This document shows positions 53,453 through 61,046 of a stretch of DNA of 64,000 bases, in pieces. The notes under the pieces are model-generated. The model was given only the letters and a program-made list of their open reading frames with translations, was not told the origin of the DNA and did no database searches. Both the position numbers and the translations under genes were made by a program. The stretch is from positions 15,326 to 79,325 of the forward strand of contig JANNRA010000013.1 in the NCBI GenBank assembly GCA_031401035.1. Direction: 5' to 3'. Numbering within the stretch: the first letter of the stretch is position 1; every line of letters begins with the position of its first letter. This stretch comes from JANNRA01 sp031401035. GTDB taxonomy: Bacteria > Desulfobacterota > Binatia > HRBIN30 > CADEER01.

Positions 53453-53947
53453 TCAATTCACTGCGGGCGGCGGCGTCAGACCGAGGGGGCGGGGTCGATG
53501 GCGCGTACCACCGCCTCTTCCTCCGCCAGCGCGGGGATGCAGAATTCGTACGCGCCGGCCCGCCGGATCGACCGGCTGGCGGATCAACGACACGAAGAGC
53601 GTCGGCTCTGGGAACTGGTAGGCCGCCCCGCTGAACTGGTCGATCGCCACACCGAGGGAACCGAAGCTGAGCACATTGCCGTCCAGCCACGGATTCCTGT
53701 GCTGCAGGAGTTTGCGCCGTGCGACCACGTAGCCGGGCTTGCGCAGCACGACGTCGTAATCCTGGTCGCGCGACAGGGAGAGGACCGCCGGTGTGGCGGC
53801 CTCGCGGTCGCCGACCGTCAGGGCAGCACCCGGTGGGTCGGAGAGGATGCGGACGTCTTGCGTGCTGCCGCTCACCAGGGTGGCGGCGCCGCCGGCGAGC
53901 GCGGACGCGCCGGCGACTGCCAGCCCGATAAGCGCGACGCTGCGCAT
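53453..53947 (-). CDS. PEGA-domain exported protein
   Basis: A 164-residue protein. An N-terminal hydrophobic segment (SVALIGLAVAGASALAGGAA) is followed by a PEGA-like domain: VRILSDPPGAALTVGD, TPAVLSLSRDQDYDVVLRKP and the tail phrase AIDQFSGAAYQFPEPTLFV. The family is membrane-linked and periplasmic, of unknown role. The last 45 residues (Gly/Arg/His-rich) do not fit the domain, so a frameshift near the 3' end is possible. ATG at 53947 overlaps the stop of the upstream small gene (TGATG). It probably forms a unit with the downstream RND gene. Confidence 0.65.
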   Translation of the reverse strand: MRSVALIGLAVAGASALAGGAATLVSGSTQDVRILSDPPGAALTVGDREAATPAVLSLSRDQDYDVVLRKPGYVVARRKLLQHRNPWLDGNVLSFGSLGVAIDQFSGAAYQFPEPTLFVSLIRQPVDPAGRRVRILHPRAGGGRGGGTRHRPRPLGLTPPPAVN

Positions 53948-54198
53948 CACTCCGCCGGGGCCAGGTCGCGCAGGGCGACGCGCAGGTTGTTGGCAAGATC
54001 GTTCAGCGCCGCCTGCACGCCGAGGCTGAAGTCCTCCTCGCCGAGACGATTGCCGATGCGGCTGAAGGCATCGGCCGCTCCGACGCCGGTGACGACACGG
54101 GCGCGCCGCGGCCGGCCGTGGCACGGCGGGGCGGTGAGCAGCAGGGCAAGTTCGGCAGCGGTGCCGCCACCGGTGCCGCGCGGGCCATCGGACCGCAC
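53947..54198 (-). CDS. Small hypothetical protein upstream of the PEGA gene
   Basis: An 83-residue frame from a GTG at 54198. The second half (GVGAADAFSRIGNRLGEEDF, then SLGVQAALNDLANNLRVALR) looks like a folded helical segment, while the first half is Gly/Arg/Pro rich. Overlap of its stop with the ATG of the PEGA gene supports real translation. No family is recognised. The start is uncertain and the true N terminus could be later. Confidence 0.4.
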   Translation of the reverse strand: MRSDGPRGTGGGTAAELALLLTAPPCHGRPRRARVVTGVGAADAFSRIGNRLGEEDFSLGVQAALNDLANNLRVALRDLAPAE

Positions 54199-54310
54199 TC
54201 ACGCACGCGTGCTCTCCTATTCGTACCGGCGCGGTCGAGCAACGGAGGGCTGCCCGCGTGACGCCCCCAGCCGTCACATGCTAGCCGTCGCCGACAGGAG
54301 TGACACAGCG

Positions 54311-54877
54311 ATGAGCGTGAAGTCCGATGGGTGGATCCGGCGCATGGCCGCCGAGCGCGGCATGATCGAGCCGTTCGAGCCGAGCATGGTCCGTCAGGTC
54401 GAGGGCGAGAAGGTGATCTCGTTCGGCACCTCGAGCTACGGCTACGATGTGCGCTGCGCCGACGAGTTCAAGGTCTTCACCAACATCAACTCGACCATCG
54501 TCGACCCCAAGCACTTCGACGAGCGCAGCTTCGTCGACGTGCGCGCCCCGCAGTGCCTGATCCCGCCCAATTCCTTCGCCCTGGCGCGCACCGTCGAGTA
54601 CTTCCGCATCCCGCGCGAGGTGCTGACCATCTGCCTCGGCAAGTCCACCTACGCGCGCTGCGGCATCATCGTCAACGTCACGCCGCTCGAGCCGGAGTGG
54701 GAGGGGCACGTGACGCTGGAGTTCTCCAACACCACGCCCTTGCCGGCGCGTATCTACGCCTTCGAGGGCGTCGCCCAGATGGTCTTCCTCGGCGCCGAGG
54801 AGGTCTGCGAGACCTCCTACGGCGACCGCGGTGGCAAGTACCAGGGCCAGCGCGGCGTCACGCTGCCGCGCTCCTGA
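54311..54877 (+). CDS. dcd: dCTP deaminase
   Basis: A 188-residue enzyme (E. coli 193) that deaminates dCTP to dUTP and so feeds dTMP synthesis. Active-site residues S112 and R116 (GKSTYARCG) and E137 (HVTLEFSNTTPLPARIYAF) are in place, and the C terminus KYQGQRGVTLPR is the usual nucleotide-closing tail. ATG at 54311 has AGGAG eleven bases upstream. A short Ala-rich gap separates it from the divergent small gene; the VapBC promoter follows downstream. Confidence 0.95.
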   Translation: MSVKSDGWIRRMAAERGMIEPFEPSMVRQVEGEKVISFGTSSYGYDVRCADEFKVFTNINSTIVDPKHFDERSFVDVRAPQCLIPPNSFALARTVEYFRIPREVLTICLGKSTYARCGIIVNVTPLEPEWEGHVTLEFSNTTPLPARIYAFEGVAQMVFLGAEEVCETSYGDRGGKYQGQRGVTLPRS

Positions 54878-54907
54878 GGCGAGGGATGCGCCGACTTGGG
54901 ATACATC

Positions 54908-54938
54908 TTGACATCACAATTGCGTAGCATCACGATGC
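54908..54938 (+). promoter_or_regulatory. Promoter/operator candidate for vapBC
   Basis: A perfect TTGACA (54908-54913) lies 29 bases before the antitoxin ATG. At 54927-54938 the inverted repeat GCATC-AC-GATGC would cover the -10 region (CACGAT at 17 bases, a poor match). This layout suits an RHH antitoxin repressing its own operon. The leader is very short. Confidence 0.45.
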
Positions 54939-54942
54939 CTGC

Positions 54943-55203
54943 ATGCGCACCACACTGACCCTCGACGACGACGTTGCCGCCAAACTGAAGGACTACGCGC
55001 GACGTAAACGGGTGCCTTTCAAGGAAGCTGTCAACACACTGATAAGGCGAGGATTTGTGATGCAGGATGCACGCGCTGGCAAGCCCGTGCGGGTGCAGGT
55101 TTTCGACAGCCCGTTCCGCGCCGGCGTCGACCCGTTGAAGCTGAATCAGCTCATCGACGACCTCGCGGCAGACGATGCGGCGTCTCTGGTGCCGGGTCGG
55201 TGA
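54943..55203 (+). CDS. RHH antitoxin, VapB-like (DUF2191)
   Basis: An 86-residue antitoxin. The N-terminal ribbon-helix-helix (MRTTLTLDDDVAAKLKDYAR, then VPFKEAVNTLIRRGF) is the DUF2191/VapB DNA-binding domain. The C-terminal 40 residues (VFDSPFRAGVDPLKLNQLID) would wrap the toxin. Its stop overlaps the toxin GTG as GTGA. It should repress its own promoter, alone or with the toxin. Confidence 0.88.
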   Translation: MRTTLTLDDDVAAKLKDYARRKRVPFKEAVNTLIRRGFVMQDARAGKPVRVQVFDSPFRAGVDPLKLNQLIDDLAADDAASLVPGR

Positions 55204-55643
55204 TCGTTCCCGACGTCAACCTGCTCGTATACGCCCACAACGCGGCTGCTCCACTGCACGCGCCGGCGCGGCGCTGGTGGGAGGATCTCCTCACACGCGA
55301 GCAACCGGTGGGGATACCCTGGGCGGTCACCTTTGGATTCGTGCGACTCCTGACGCACCCGGCGGTCCTGCTGCGGCCGCTCGACCCCGGCGAGGCGATC
55401 CAGCGCGCGGCGGCGTGGTTCGACCGGCCGAGCGTCGAACCGCTCGACCCCGGGCCGCGTCACCTGGCGATCGTGAGCGACCTGTTTGCTGCCACGCAGG
55501 TGGCGGGTCGATTGACGACCGACACCCACCTCGCGGCGCTGGCCATCGAGCACCAGTGCGAGCTGCACTCGAACGACGCGGACTTCGAGCGCTTCCCGGG
55601 TCTGCGCTGGCGCAACCCGCTGACCGCGGCATCGCGCGTTTGA
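55200..55643 (+). CDS. PIN-domain ribonuclease toxin, VapC-like
   Basis: A 147-residue PIN-domain toxin. D5 (MIVPDVNLLVYA), D108 (TTDTHLAALAI) and D126/D128 (SNDADFERF) form the acidic metal site. The phrase PWAVTFGFVRLLTHPAVL places it in the actinobacterial-type (TIGR00028) VapC subgroup, where the second acidic residue is not in the usual slot. VapC toxins cut tRNA or rRNA at specific sites. It follows the antitoxin with a four-base overlap. Confidence 0.9.
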   Translation: MIVPDVNLLVYAHNAAAPLHAPARRWWEDLLTREQPVGIPWAVTFGFVRLLTHPAVLLRPLDPGEAIQRAAAWFDRPSVEPLDPGPRHLAIVSDLFAATQVAGRLTTDTHLAALAIEHQCELHSNDADFERFPGLRWRNPLTAASRV

Positions 55644-55659
55644 CGGACCGATCGTCGTC

Positions 55660-56256
55660 TCACCGAACGGTGCGCCAGCGACCGACCAGCCAGTCGGCGA
55701 CGGCGTCGGCGGCGCGCCGATACCCCTCGCCGAGGCTCGTCGCGCCGCGCGTCACGACCGGCCCCTCCGGTCCGCGTGCGCTCCACAACACTTTTCCGCT
55801 GCCGCTCTGCAGGAGGGCGGCCTCGACCAGGACGTCGACCCGCTCCGGCCTGGTCACATGGTCGGCCTCCCACTTCAGGACGCGCACGTACAGCAGCGGA
55901 CGCGGCGGCCCCGGCTCGTCGAGCGCCGGTGTCTGACTGCGGGCGGCTGCCGCGATCGCGACGGCATCGCGCAGGGCCACGGGGGCGTACCCACCCGGCG
56001 TTGATGCCGCGGTGACGTCGAGGCCCAGCGCCGTCAGGCGCGCGCGCAACGCGACGGCGAGCTGATCGCCGACGGCGTCGCGCGTCGATCGTATCCAGGC
56101 GTCGAAGGTGAAGACGCCGATGACCGCGCTGCGACCGGGCGGATTCCAGACCGGCAGCAGGGCGACCTCTCGGACAGGTGGCGGTGGCGCCGGTGGTGCC
56201 GCCGCACAGCCGCCGCAGAGGACCGAGGCGAGCAGGGCGAGAGCGAAGCACTGCAT
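55660..56256 (-). CDS. Putative lipoprotein of unknown family
   Basis: A 198-residue protein from the ATG at 56256, which begins with a signal sequence (MQCFALALLASVLCGGC) and a plausible lipobox LCGGC. The mature part has an EVALLPVWNPPG strand, a helix ending GDQLAVALRARLTALGLDV, and LLYVRVLKWEADHV, an alpha/beta layout like lipoproteins that assemble periplasmic oligomers. An upstream start at 56391 would overlap the MbnP gene and is rejected. It lies 100 bases downstream of that gene on the same strand and may be its last partner. Confidence 0.6.
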   Translation of the reverse strand: MQCFALALLASVLCGGCAAAPPAPPPPVREVALLPVWNPPGRSAVIGVFTFDAWIRSTRDAVGDQLAVALRARLTALGLDVTAASTPGGYAPVALRDAVAIAAAARSQTPALDEPGPPRPLLYVRVLKWEADHVTRPERVDVLVEAALLQSGSGKVLWSARGPEGPVVTRGATSLGEGYRRAADAVADWLVGRWRTVR

Positions 56257-56356
56257 CCGTGCCGCTATAGCATCCCGCCACGGGGAGAGCGGCGGCCGCG
56301 GTGGTGCCTCGGGTTCGCGCCCCGCCCCGCGCCGGGCGCGGGGGCGGGGCTGCCGG

Positions 56357-57853
56357 TCAGTGCTGGCCGGATCCTTCCTCGTCGTGGTCATCGTCGTGGT
56401 CGTCGTCGTGCGTCGGGGTGAACGACACGGTCAACGGCGCCGAGGTGGTGTAGCCGGCCGGCGTCGTGGAGACGGTGAACGTCGCCGAGAAGGTGCCGCC
56501 CGGTTCGCCGCCGCCGGCGATCAGCAGTTGCGCCTCGAGGTCGGCATGGAAGTCCGGCGTCGAGCCGAGCAGAACGCTGTCGCCGACGCTGTCGAGGGCT
56601 TCCTCGCCGAGGCGCAGCGAGAGGCCGGCGTCGAGCGCGGTCACGGTCAGGATGATCGGCGCGTCGGCGGCGATCGTGTACAGCGACTCCTCCGGCTCAC
56701 TCTCCGCCAGCGGCGAGAGGCCGGGGTTGACGGCGGTGAACAGGCGCTGGCCGCCGTCGCACTCGTCGCCGGTGCCGCCGAAGCAGTCGCTGAAGGCGAG
56801 CCGGATCGGCGTGGCGGTGTCGAACTCGGCATGCGCCACCAGCGCGCCGCCGCTCTCGCCGGCGGCGGCGATGACGATCTCCTTGTGGTCATCCTCGCCG
56901 CCGTGGTCGTCGGAGGCGAGGTGGAAGAAACGCTGCCCGTGATGTGGCAGGCCGTCTTCGAGGCCGAAGCCCGCGAAGATGGCGGGGCACTCGGCGTCGT
57001 TCGGATCGGACATGCAGCCCGGCGGGGTGTCGGGCTCGTTGACGTCGACGTCGCTCTCCGCCAACAGCGCCTTGAGGTCGGCGTCGATGACGCTGTGATC
57101 GGGGTTGAAGCCGCTCAGCGTGATCTCGGCGCGGTTCGGCGCCGCGCAACTGGTCGGCGGCTGCAGGGCGCCGCCACCGCTGCAGCCGGTGCTGCCGAGG
57201 TGGATGCGGAACTTGTCGTCGGCGGTGTCGATGCGGACGAACTTGTAGCCCGAGCGCCACACCCAGAACATCGAGGTGGCGTTGAGCGGCGGCGGCGCCG
57301 TGTTGGCGTCGCCGTGGTTGAGGTCGAACGGCAGGCCGAGCGTGTAGGTGATGCCGGTGTAGACACCGGCCGGCACGGTGCCGCGCACCAGGGCGTTCAT
57401 CGGCGCGTTGCCCGCCGTCGCGCAGGGTCCGGTGCCGTCCTCGAAGTCGAGCAGCACGGCGTTCTCGAACTGCCACTGGCCGTCCTGCTCGAGTTCGACC
57501 GGCACCTCCTCGCCGCCGTTGGTGATCAGGCGCACGTCGTGGACGTAGAAGCGGAAGTCGGCCGGCACGAACTGGCCGGCGCCGGTGCCGATGCCGCCGT
57601 AGGTCTGGCCGCAGGCGAAGGTCTCGTCGCCGACGGTGGCGCGGAAGGTGATCTCCACCGGACGCAGGGCGCAGCCCTGCAGCGCGTTGTTGACGGACTG
57701 GACGAGTTCGTTGATGGCCACGGCGGCGTCGCCGTCGGCGTCGCCGACGCACTGGCCGTTGACGTCGAGGCCGGGCACGTCGACGTGCCCCCAGGCGGGT
57801 GCGGCGAGACCGACGGCCGCTGCGAACATGAGTCCCGTGAATCGATGCATCAT
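56357..57853 (-). CDS. MbnP-type metal-binding protein with partial dockerin-like module and His/Asp tail
   Basis: A 498-residue exported protein. After the signal peptide comes a half dockerin-like module (CVGDADGDAAVAINELVQ...NALQGC). Residues of about 65-290 are the MbnP domain (the 'metallo-mystery pair' four-Cys family): VGDETFACGQTYGGIGTG, PADFRFYVHDVRLI, LLDFEDGTGPCA, GTVPAGVYTGITYTLGLPFDLNH and MFWVWRSGYKFVRID. A second beta domain follows, and the chain ends HDDDHDDDHDEEGSGQH. MbnP proteins bind copper and are matured by the di-heme enzyme MbnH, which is absent here. Start ATG 57853 has GGGAG upstream; 57871 has none. Confidence 0.88.
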   Translation of the reverse strand: MMHRFTGLMFAAAVGLAAPAWGHVDVPGLDVNGQCVGDADGDAAVAINELVQSVNNALQGCALRPVEITFRATVGDETFACGQTYGGIGTGAGQFVPADFRFYVHDVRLITNGGEEVPVELEQDGQWQFENAVLLDFEDGTGPCATAGNAPMNALVRGTVPAGVYTGITYTLGLPFDLNHGDANTAPPPLNATSMFWVWRSGYKFVRIDTADDKFRIHLGSTGCSGGGALQPPTSCAAPNRAEITLSGFNPDHSVIDADLKALLAESDVDVNEPDTPPGCMSDPNDAECPAIFAGFGLEDGLPHHGQRFFHLASDDHGGEDDHKEIVIAAAGESGGALVAHAEFDTATPIRLAFSDCFGGTGDECDGGQRLFTAVNPGLSPLAESEPEESLYTIAADAPIILTVTALDAGLSLRLGEEALDSVGDSVLLGSTPDFHADLEAQLLIAGGGEPGGTFSATFTVSTTPAGYTTSAPLTVSFTPTHDDDHDDDHDEEGSGQH

Positions 57854-57918
57854 TCCTCCATCTCCCTTCATTTCAATGTCTCAGGTTGGATTGTGTCAAT
57901 GACGCCTGAGCCGAATGG

Positions 57919-59001
57919 TCAGAAACGCCAGGTGAAGCCGCCGCGCAGGCGGTAATCGGGAACGATCTGCAACTGCGTGTTGTTCTGCAGCACCGGCAGC
58001 TCGGCGCCGAGCTCAGTGGCGAGGTGCAGGCCCCAGGCGAAGCCGATGACGGGGCCGAGGTTGAGGGTGGTGATGCCGGTGTCGCCGACACTCTGCCCGT
58101 CGACTTTGTCGGTACCCTTGCTCTCGCCGCTGAGCAGGAGCTGCAGGCGCAGCGAGTATGGCGCACCCCACAACTGGTCGCCGGCGAGCAGATAGGCGCC
58201 CGGGCCGCCGGCGTAGAGGATGTCGTTGGCAAAGCGGTAGCCATAGGCACCGCTGCCGCGGATTGCGTACTGCAACGAGGCGGTGGCGAACCATCGATCC
58301 CAGGCGCCGAACAGCTGTGTGCCGAGGATGCCGTCCACCGAGCCCGACCCGAGCGTCAGGTCGTGGCCATGGATGCCGCTCGGCGGCCCGCTGCCGTGAT
58401 GCGGCCGCACGTCGGGTGGTAGCGGGAGGCGCAGGCGCTGCGAGCAGGCGTTGGGATCGGGAAACGGCACGCAGCGCGGCGGCGGGACCTCTTCTTTCAG
58501 AAATGACGTGCTGCCGGTCGGCAGCTCGAGGCCCGCGAAGAGGACGAGGTGGGCGATACGGTCGAGGTCGGACCAACTGAGCGGCTTACCGATGAACAGC
58601 AGCGACATGTCGCCGAGGCCGCTCGTGTCGCCGCTATCCACTCCCGCGGCCTCGATGCGCCGGTAGCTGCGGCTGATGATCGGCAGGTTGGCCTGGACGC
58701 TCAGGCGCGGCAGAAACTCGTAGCCGGCCATGAGCTGTGTGATCGAGCTGGCGATGCGCTCGTTGTCGGGATTGGGCACGGTCTCGCCGTCCACCTTCAG
58801 CGTGTTGAAGTAGGTGAACTGCTGGGCGAGGCCGACGCGAAAGCCGACCTGGTCCTCGCGCGCCTCGCTGGTGAGGTAGATGGCGCACGGGTCGCACCCC
58901 CGCGCCGGCGCCGCAGCACCGGCGAGCGCCGCGGCCGACGCCGCGACGAGCGCCATCAGGCGCGCGGCCACACCGCGCGCGCCACTCGTCCTCGAATGCA
59001 C
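57919..59001 (-). CDS. Outer-membrane beta-barrel with CDPC motif at the mature N terminus
   Basis: A 360-residue exported protein. A signal peptide is followed at once by GCDPCAIYLTSEAREDQ, then barrel strands ending in a C-terminal phenylalanine (LRGGFTWRF). Repeats of short amphipathic strands separated by turns and a His-rich loop (PHHGSGPPSGIHGHD) are seen. A GTG at 59001 with GGAGG five bases upstream is chosen over 59043. It lies between the Cys/His-rich protein and MbnP on one strand, so a metal (copper) channel role is suggested but unproved. Confidence 0.75.
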   Translation of the reverse strand: MHSRTSGARGVAARLMALVAASAAALAGAAAPARGCDPCAIYLTSEAREDQVGFRVGLAQQFTYFNTLKVDGETVPNPDNERIASSITQLMAGYEFLPRLSVQANLPIISRSYRRIEAAGVDSGDTSGLGDMSLLFIGKPLSWSDLDRIAHLVLFAGLELPTGSTSFLKEEVPPPRCVPFPDPNACSQRLRLPLPPDVRPHHGSGPPSGIHGHDLTLGSGSVDGILGTQLFGAWDRWFATASLQYAIRGSGAYGYRFANDILYAGGPGAYLLAGDQLWGAPYSLRLQLLLSGESKGTDKVDGQSVGDTGITTLNLGPVIGFAWGLHLATELGAELPVLQNNTQLQIVPDYRLRGGFTWRF

Positions 59002-59010
59002 GCACACCTC

Positions 59011-59032
59011 CGGAGAGGCGCGAGCCTCTCCG
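59011..59032 (-). promoter_or_regulatory. Hairpin touching the ribosome binding site of the barrel gene
   Basis: CGGAGAGGC (59011-59019) and GCCTCTCCG (59024-59032) form a perfect nine-base stem with a four-base loop. On the minus-strand message it ends next to the GGAGG used by the GTG at 59001. No T tract follows, so an RNA-stability or translation-control element is more likely than a terminator. Confidence 0.45.
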
Positions 59033-59094
59033 CCGGGAAACACGACGCGCGGCGCCCTGCGGCACCCGCGTCACCTCGGGCTGTCGAATCCGGC

Positions 59095-59499
59095 TCAGGC
59101 GAGCCGGATCGGCGGCGGTGTGTCGGGCGGATCGGCGCCGCGGCGCGGCGCGGTGAACGCGGTCCGCGGCGACGCCTGGACCAGCGGCGCGACAAGTGTA
59201 CTGGTCGCGCTGGGCAGAATCATCGGCGCCAGCGCCAGGCCGGGCAGGGCGCCGTGGTTGCCGCAGGGCGGCTTGGAGAGACGCGGCATGCCGCCCTCGG
59301 CCTGCGCGTCATCGTGACCGACGCCCGCGCCGCCATGGCACTTGAGTCGCTTGCCGCCCTCACCCACCTGGTGCATCGGGCAGTCGGGCGGGCAGAGATC
59401 GCAGCTCGCGCGCAGCGCGCCGTGCATCGGCGCGGCGACCAACGTCAGGGCGAGAAGCACCGCCAGGGCGGCACCGGGGATGCGAAATCCGCGCGTCAT
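59095..59499 (-). CDS. Small secreted Cys/His-rich protein (putative metal binding)
   Basis: A 134-residue exported protein. After a signal peptide (ALAVLLALTLVAAPMHGALR) it has CDLCPPDCPMHQ, KCHGG and CGNHG, a set of closely spaced Cys/His pairs that could chelate copper or a similar soft metal. The C terminus is Ala/Pro-rich with a hydrophobic stretch (LPGLALAPMILPSATSTLV). ATG at 59499 has GGGGAGG upstream. It is the first gene of the strand segment that continues with the CDPC barrel and MbnP. Confidence 0.65.
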   Translation of the reverse strand: MTRGFRIPGAALAVLLALTLVAAPMHGALRASCDLCPPDCPMHQVGEGGKRLKCHGGAGVGHDDAQAEGGMPRLSKPPCGNHGALPGLALAPMILPSATSTLVAPLVQASPRTAFTAPRRGADPPDTPPPIRLA

Positions 59500-59539
59500 G
59501 AACCTCCCCGACCGTCCCCGACGACCGCACCAATGTCAA

Positions 59540-59622
59540 TGGAGGGCGCCGCCCCGTCGGCGCCTGTTGCAGTCGGTCGTTGCAGCCCCACACAACAGGC
59601 GCCCACGGGGGGGCGCCCTCCA
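59540..59622. repeat. Large imperfect inverted repeat (30-base arms)
   Basis: Left arm 59540-59569 and right arm 59593-59622 pair at 28 of 30 positions around a 23-base loop. It fills the gap between the P450 stop and the start of the Cys/His-rich gene. A second perfect palindrome of 20 bases lies at 59630-59649. Without a T tract the pair does not look like a simple terminator; a mobile palindromic repeat (REP/MITE-like) is possible. Confidence 0.75.
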
Positions 59623-59660
59623 GGGGGCCGGGCGGCGGCGCCGCCGCCCAAGCGGTCTGG

Positions 59661-60974
59661 TCACCGCCGTTGATACGCCACCGGACAAGGCGCAGCCGCC
59701 CGTGCGACGCCGCCGATCTGGCGGCGGCGCGGCTGGACGTCGGTGTAGCGCGGCGTCAGCTCATAGGTGTCGACCAGGGCGCGCACGGCGATGCGGATGG
59801 CGGAGATGGAAAAGCGCTGCGCCGGGCAGGCATGGCGCCCGTGTCCGAAGGTGCTGACCAGCTCGCGGGCGGGCAGCGCCACGCGCGCCGACAGCTTGCG
59901 TCCGTCGTAGTGGTCGGGATCGAAGCGCTCGAGGCCGGGCGCGGCGCTGGGATTGGTCACTGGCAGCATGGTGGTCAGCATGACGCCGGAGGCGAGGCGG
60001 TAGGTGCGCTTGCCGTCGTCGAAGTCGAGCGGGCTCAGCACATAGCGCAGGGTGATCGAGCGCTGCGCCAGTCGGATCGACTCGTTGGCGCATTGCTCGA
60101 GGAGCCCGTCGTCACCGGCGCGCACGCGCGCCAAGAGGGCTGGGTGGCGCAGCAGGTTGACCAGGGTCCAGGCCAGGGCCGCGTGCAGATTGGATTGCGC
60201 GCCCATGTGGATGACCATCACGTCGCGCGCCGTCTGCACGTCGCGCTCGGCCTCGGGCAGGTCGGCGAACGGCGCCGCGATGCGCTCGAGGTAGTCGCCG
60301 ACCGGCACGCCGGCGCGTCGCCGGGCGCGCAGGATGTCAGCGAGGATGGCCTCGACGGCGCGCATGGCGCGGCGCTCCGGCGCCTTGCGGGTGAGGGCGG
60401 TGACGAAGGCCTGCGCCGGGCGGACGAACGAGTCGCCGCTATCGAGGCGGTCGAGGTGCGGGATGAGTCGATCGAGCGTCCCCGCCGTCGCCGCTTCGCG
60501 CCCGGCCCACGCCGCCAGGCCGAGGCGGTGCCCGAGCCGCCGCGCCAGGGCGAAGGCGTCGAACGTCCCGCGCGCGCCGAGCTCGTCGAGCTGCAGCCGC
60601 ACCGCCTCGTGCAGGTGGCCGAGGTACTCCTCGACCTCCTGGCCGCCGAACAGCGCGTGCGGGAACGTGCGCCGGCCGCAGAGCAGTTCCGGCGGCAGCT
60701 TGTGTTTGAGCACCAGCTCGAAAGTGGCGAGGCCGAAACTCGCCTCGTGCTCGGCGAGGGCGTAGAGGCCGCGCACGCCCTGCGGCGAGAAGACGCAGAA
60801 CAGGCGGTAGCCGAAGGCGTCGATGACGAAGGTGTCGCCGCAGCGTCGTCGCGCGTCGCTGAAGCAGGCGGTCGGGTCGCGCAGCAGTCGCCGCCCGGCC
60901 TCGACCCAGGGCAGGGCCCCGCCAAGACGCGGCGGCATCGGCTCGACGCTCGGCAGCGGCGGACGCAACGGCAT
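59661..60974 (-). CDS. Cytochrome P450 (CYP7/CYP8-like I helix)
   Basis: A 437-residue P450 without an N-terminal anchor. The heme cysteine is C383 in FGHGRHACPAQRFS, and ExxR is in NESIRLAQ. The I helix reads HMGAQSNLHAALAWTL, lacking the acid-threonine pair of most monooxygenases and resembling the SQANT-type helix of CYP7 sterol hydroxylases and CYP8. No ferredoxin partner is nearby. ATG at 60974 is used; the upstream start near 61028 would reach almost to the divergent phosphatase gene. Substrate unknown, possibly a sterol-like or hopanoid lipid. Confidence 0.88.
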   Translation of the reverse strand: MPLRPPLPSVEPMPPRLGGALPWVEAGRRLLRDPTACFSDARRRCGDTFVIDAFGYRLFCVFSPQGVRGLYALAEHEASFGLATFELVLKHKLPPELLCGRRTFPHALFGGQEVEEYLGHLHEAVRLQLDELGARGTFDAFALARRLGHRLGLAAWAGREAATAGTLDRLIPHLDRLDSGDSFVRPAQAFVTALTRKAPERRAMRAVEAILADILRARRRAGVPVGDYLERIAAPFADLPEAERDVQTARDVMVIHMGAQSNLHAALAWTLVNLLRHPALLARVRAGDDGLLEQCANESIRLAQRSITLRYVLSPLDFDDGKRTYRLASGVMLTTMLPVTNPSAAPGLERFDPDHYDGRKLSARVALPARELVSTFGHGRHACPAQRFSISAIRIAVRALVDTYELTPRYTDVQPRRRQIGGVARAAAPCPVAYQRR

Positions 60975-61046
60975 TGAAATCGATCGTCTTATCCGCGCCG
61001 GCGTGTCAAGCGACGCAGCGAGGCCCACCGTCGAGGAGGATTGCCG

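Noticed and set aside
51091..53634. Plus-strand frames opposite the second RND gene
   Set aside because: They show charged, His/Arg-rich shadow composition with no domain; the minus-strand protein has twelve helices and family motifs.
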